Origin: Ephydatia muelleri
Lineage: Eukaryota > Porifera > Demospongiae > Spongillida > Spongillidae
Direction: 5' to 3'
NCBI GenBank assembly: GCA_013339895.1
Contig: JABACO010000002.1
Span: 8,464,924 to 8,528,923 of the forward strand
DNA length: 64,000 nt
Shown: positions 62,801 to 64,000 of the stretch, piece after piece
Layout: every line of letters begins with the position of its first letter
How positions within the stretch are numbered: position 1 is the stretch's first letter
Made by a program: the position numbers and the translations under genes
Notes under the pieces: model-generated
Databases searched by the model: none
The model's input: only the letters and a program-made list of their open reading frames with translations
What the model was told of the DNA's origin: nothing

Positions 62801-63957
62801 GACTATTTGGTGCTCAGTGGGAACAAAACAAGAGTCTTGGATTTATAAAATTATAACTGTGCTTCTCAACAAGTCTACAATTCTCTTTTAAGTCAGTTTT
62901 AAAATTTTACTCCTACAGTTATTGAAATTTCCTAGTAATTGGATAAATAGATAATGATTTCAGTTCATTTTGGTTTAGCCTCATACTATGTTGTGCATGC
63001 TATTTTCATACTTCAAGCCATTATAATTTTAGGCTCATTTTATTGCCTTAATTTCCAATATTTCACTATGCATGCAATTTCGTTTAGTAGTGTTGTTTTT
63101 ATAACACGTTTCGAACTACCATGCAATCTCCAATACCATTAATCGAAAATCTCTTTAAAATAACTCAGTTGATAAGCACACCAAAAAATGTAATCCATTC
63201 TTTAATTTTATTAGATATGGCCGATATACTGAGTATGTGTATGTACTGTATATGCTGGAAAACAACAATTTATCTCCATCAATCCAATGCTGCTACCAAT
63301 ATTTAGGACTCCCAATTCCCTTTGTGGTGATTGGAGTAGCCTCTAGACATGAAGAATATGGTGTGCGAGATCTGAATGGTACCCTCCAATAGTATGTGCG
63401 ACTGACACATTCATCAGTATTACTAACTGTTAAACTTTCCTGCAGCTGTTGGCTGTCGACTACATATGGTACAATCTGGGCCTTTGTAGCTCCTATGGTG
63501 GCCACTATTATTGTAAGTAGCTCTACTTCGTATTAAGTTTTGTATTTTCACCAATCTTTTCCCTGCCAACAGATCAACTGTGTATTCTTTGCATTAGCTC
63601 TGCATGCTATTGCTAAAAGCAAGTCTAAACAGACAAAGTTTACCACTGGAAAAACCAGAAAACTGGCAATGTAAATTTACCCATTTTGTCTCTATTTTAC
63701 TTTCAATGTGAATGAATTACTTTTGTTAGAACACTTCTAAAATCATCACTTGTTTTGCTACCTCTATTGGGACTTACATGGATATTTGGACTGCTCACTA
63801 TCAACAAGTACAGCACGGCACTAGCATGGATATTTACTATTTTTAATTCGTCACAAGTATGTCAATAGGATTGTAATTCTTTGGCAATGATTATTAACTT
63901 ATGGGAACTCTGCAGGGGGTTGCAATATTCTTCTTTCATGTAGTTCGAAATGAGAAG
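53823..63957 (+). CDS. Long adhesion GPCR with Ig/FN3 ectodomain (partial, start not found, 3' end beyond window)
   Basis: About 36 exons are readable. 53823-54338: cysteine-rich N-terminal module (CGVLFNYDEAALIRLGYTKC, SYVFVGAKN, RLCWHLGGNGGYRAGC). 54471-54598 with 54650-54851: Ig (LGC to SDTGLYIC). 54916-55257: Ig-like. 55315-55629: FN3. 55725-55982, 56134-56427, 56490-57029, 57097-57153, 57552-57660 with 57722-57906, 58021-58377, 58465-58746, 58800-58847 and 58904-59170: further Ig-type units (LSCHA, SGKYGC). 59264-59532: HRM. 59652-59886, 59961-60067. 60127-60246: TSP3-like DTDGDGYPD. 60318-60393. 60475-60680: second HRM. GAIN from 60739 to 61921. 61995-62038 with 62104-62242: GPS, CVFW and STHLTSFAVLVD, cleavage HL/T. 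7TM exons: 62291-62397, 62460-62571, 62627-62780, 63307-63391, 63446-63512, 63573-63670, 63730-63856, 63916-63957. All junctions keep frame by my reading. Cell-surface adhesion/signalling receptor; ligand unknown. The cytoplasmic tail lies outside the window. Confidence 0.88.
57316..57436. mobile_element. ~120-bp MITE in a receptor intron
   Basis: Imperfect terminal inverted repeats of about 35 bp: AGTCTGAGTCCCAGACCCAT at the left against the complement of GGGTCTGAGGCCAAGACT at the right, with TA at both edges. It lies wholly within the intron 57154-57551. Confidence 0.75.
59583..59635. repeat. Intronic (TG)n
   Basis: Interrupted TG/CG repeat in the 119-bp intron 59533-59651 between the HRM exon and the next receptor exon. 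Confidence 0.9.
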
Positions 63958-64000
63958 GTGGGCCAATTTGCTGAATATGAAATATATATTTTTAATTTTT

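Overview
The window is animal nuclear DNA, most likely from a sponge. Genes have many short exons with consensus GT-AG introns of about 40 bp to a few hundred bp. The receptors are adhesion-GPCR type and the kinases carry ankyrin repeats. Intergenic DNA is crowded with dinucleotide repeats, homopolymer C/G runs, minisatellites, foldback elements and decayed transposons. That it is a metazoan is secure from the gene content; the sponge assignment is inference.

Layout, left to right. 1-340: tail of a retroelement protein. 419-583: (AC)n. About 600-1630: two diverged direct repeats. 1947-3027: broken transposase-like gene containing an internal inversion. About 3060-13075: left arm of a very large inverted duplication, holding a damaged ankyrin-repeat/TKL-kinase gene (+ strand, 6779-12265) and a left-only hAT transposon (4016-6365). 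13390-13830: short tandem duplication. 15180-17162: wrecked Ty3/gypsy element. 17163-19464: partial copy of the 5' end of an adhesion GPCR gene (- strand), split by a 1.36 kb OTU-domain mobile element. 20690-21480: minisatellite built on TGATCA. 23424-28360: adhesion GPCR gene on the - strand. 29013-32044: 3 kb palindrome. About 32050-44010: right arm of the large inverted duplication, with the second ankyrin-kinase gene (- strand, 33356-42233). 45940-47330: RING-like transposon gene remnant. 48880-49880: another retroelement remnant of the family seen at 1-340. 50282-50790: 22-bp minisatellite. 53823 to the right edge: long adhesion GPCR gene on the + strand, cut by the window end after its last transmembrane exon.

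Two gene families explain most of the coding content. (1) The ankyrin-kinase pair: an N-myristoylation-type start (MGNSSTK), then ankyrin repeats encoded one per phase-0 exon, then a single-exon TKL-type kinase. The copies are damaged in complementary ways. The left copy has lost three ankyrin exons and carries 10-bp and 5-bp exon deletions, but its kinase is intact. The right copy has the full ankyrin array but a 1-bp insertion in the kinase APE motif. (2) The adhesion GPCRs: both have hormone-receptor domain (HRM), thrombospondin type-3-like segment, second HRM-like domain, GAIN, GPS and 7TM, with matching exon sizes. The + strand gene adds a large Ig/FN3 ectodomain and a novel cysteine-rich N-terminal module. 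The - strand gene has two single-base frameshifts. A third, partial copy lies at 17-19.5 kb.

All models come from reading the sequence by eye; identities and exon edges were not checked by alignment software. Because the window contains large inverted copies, joining of two haplotypes during assembly must be kept in mind.
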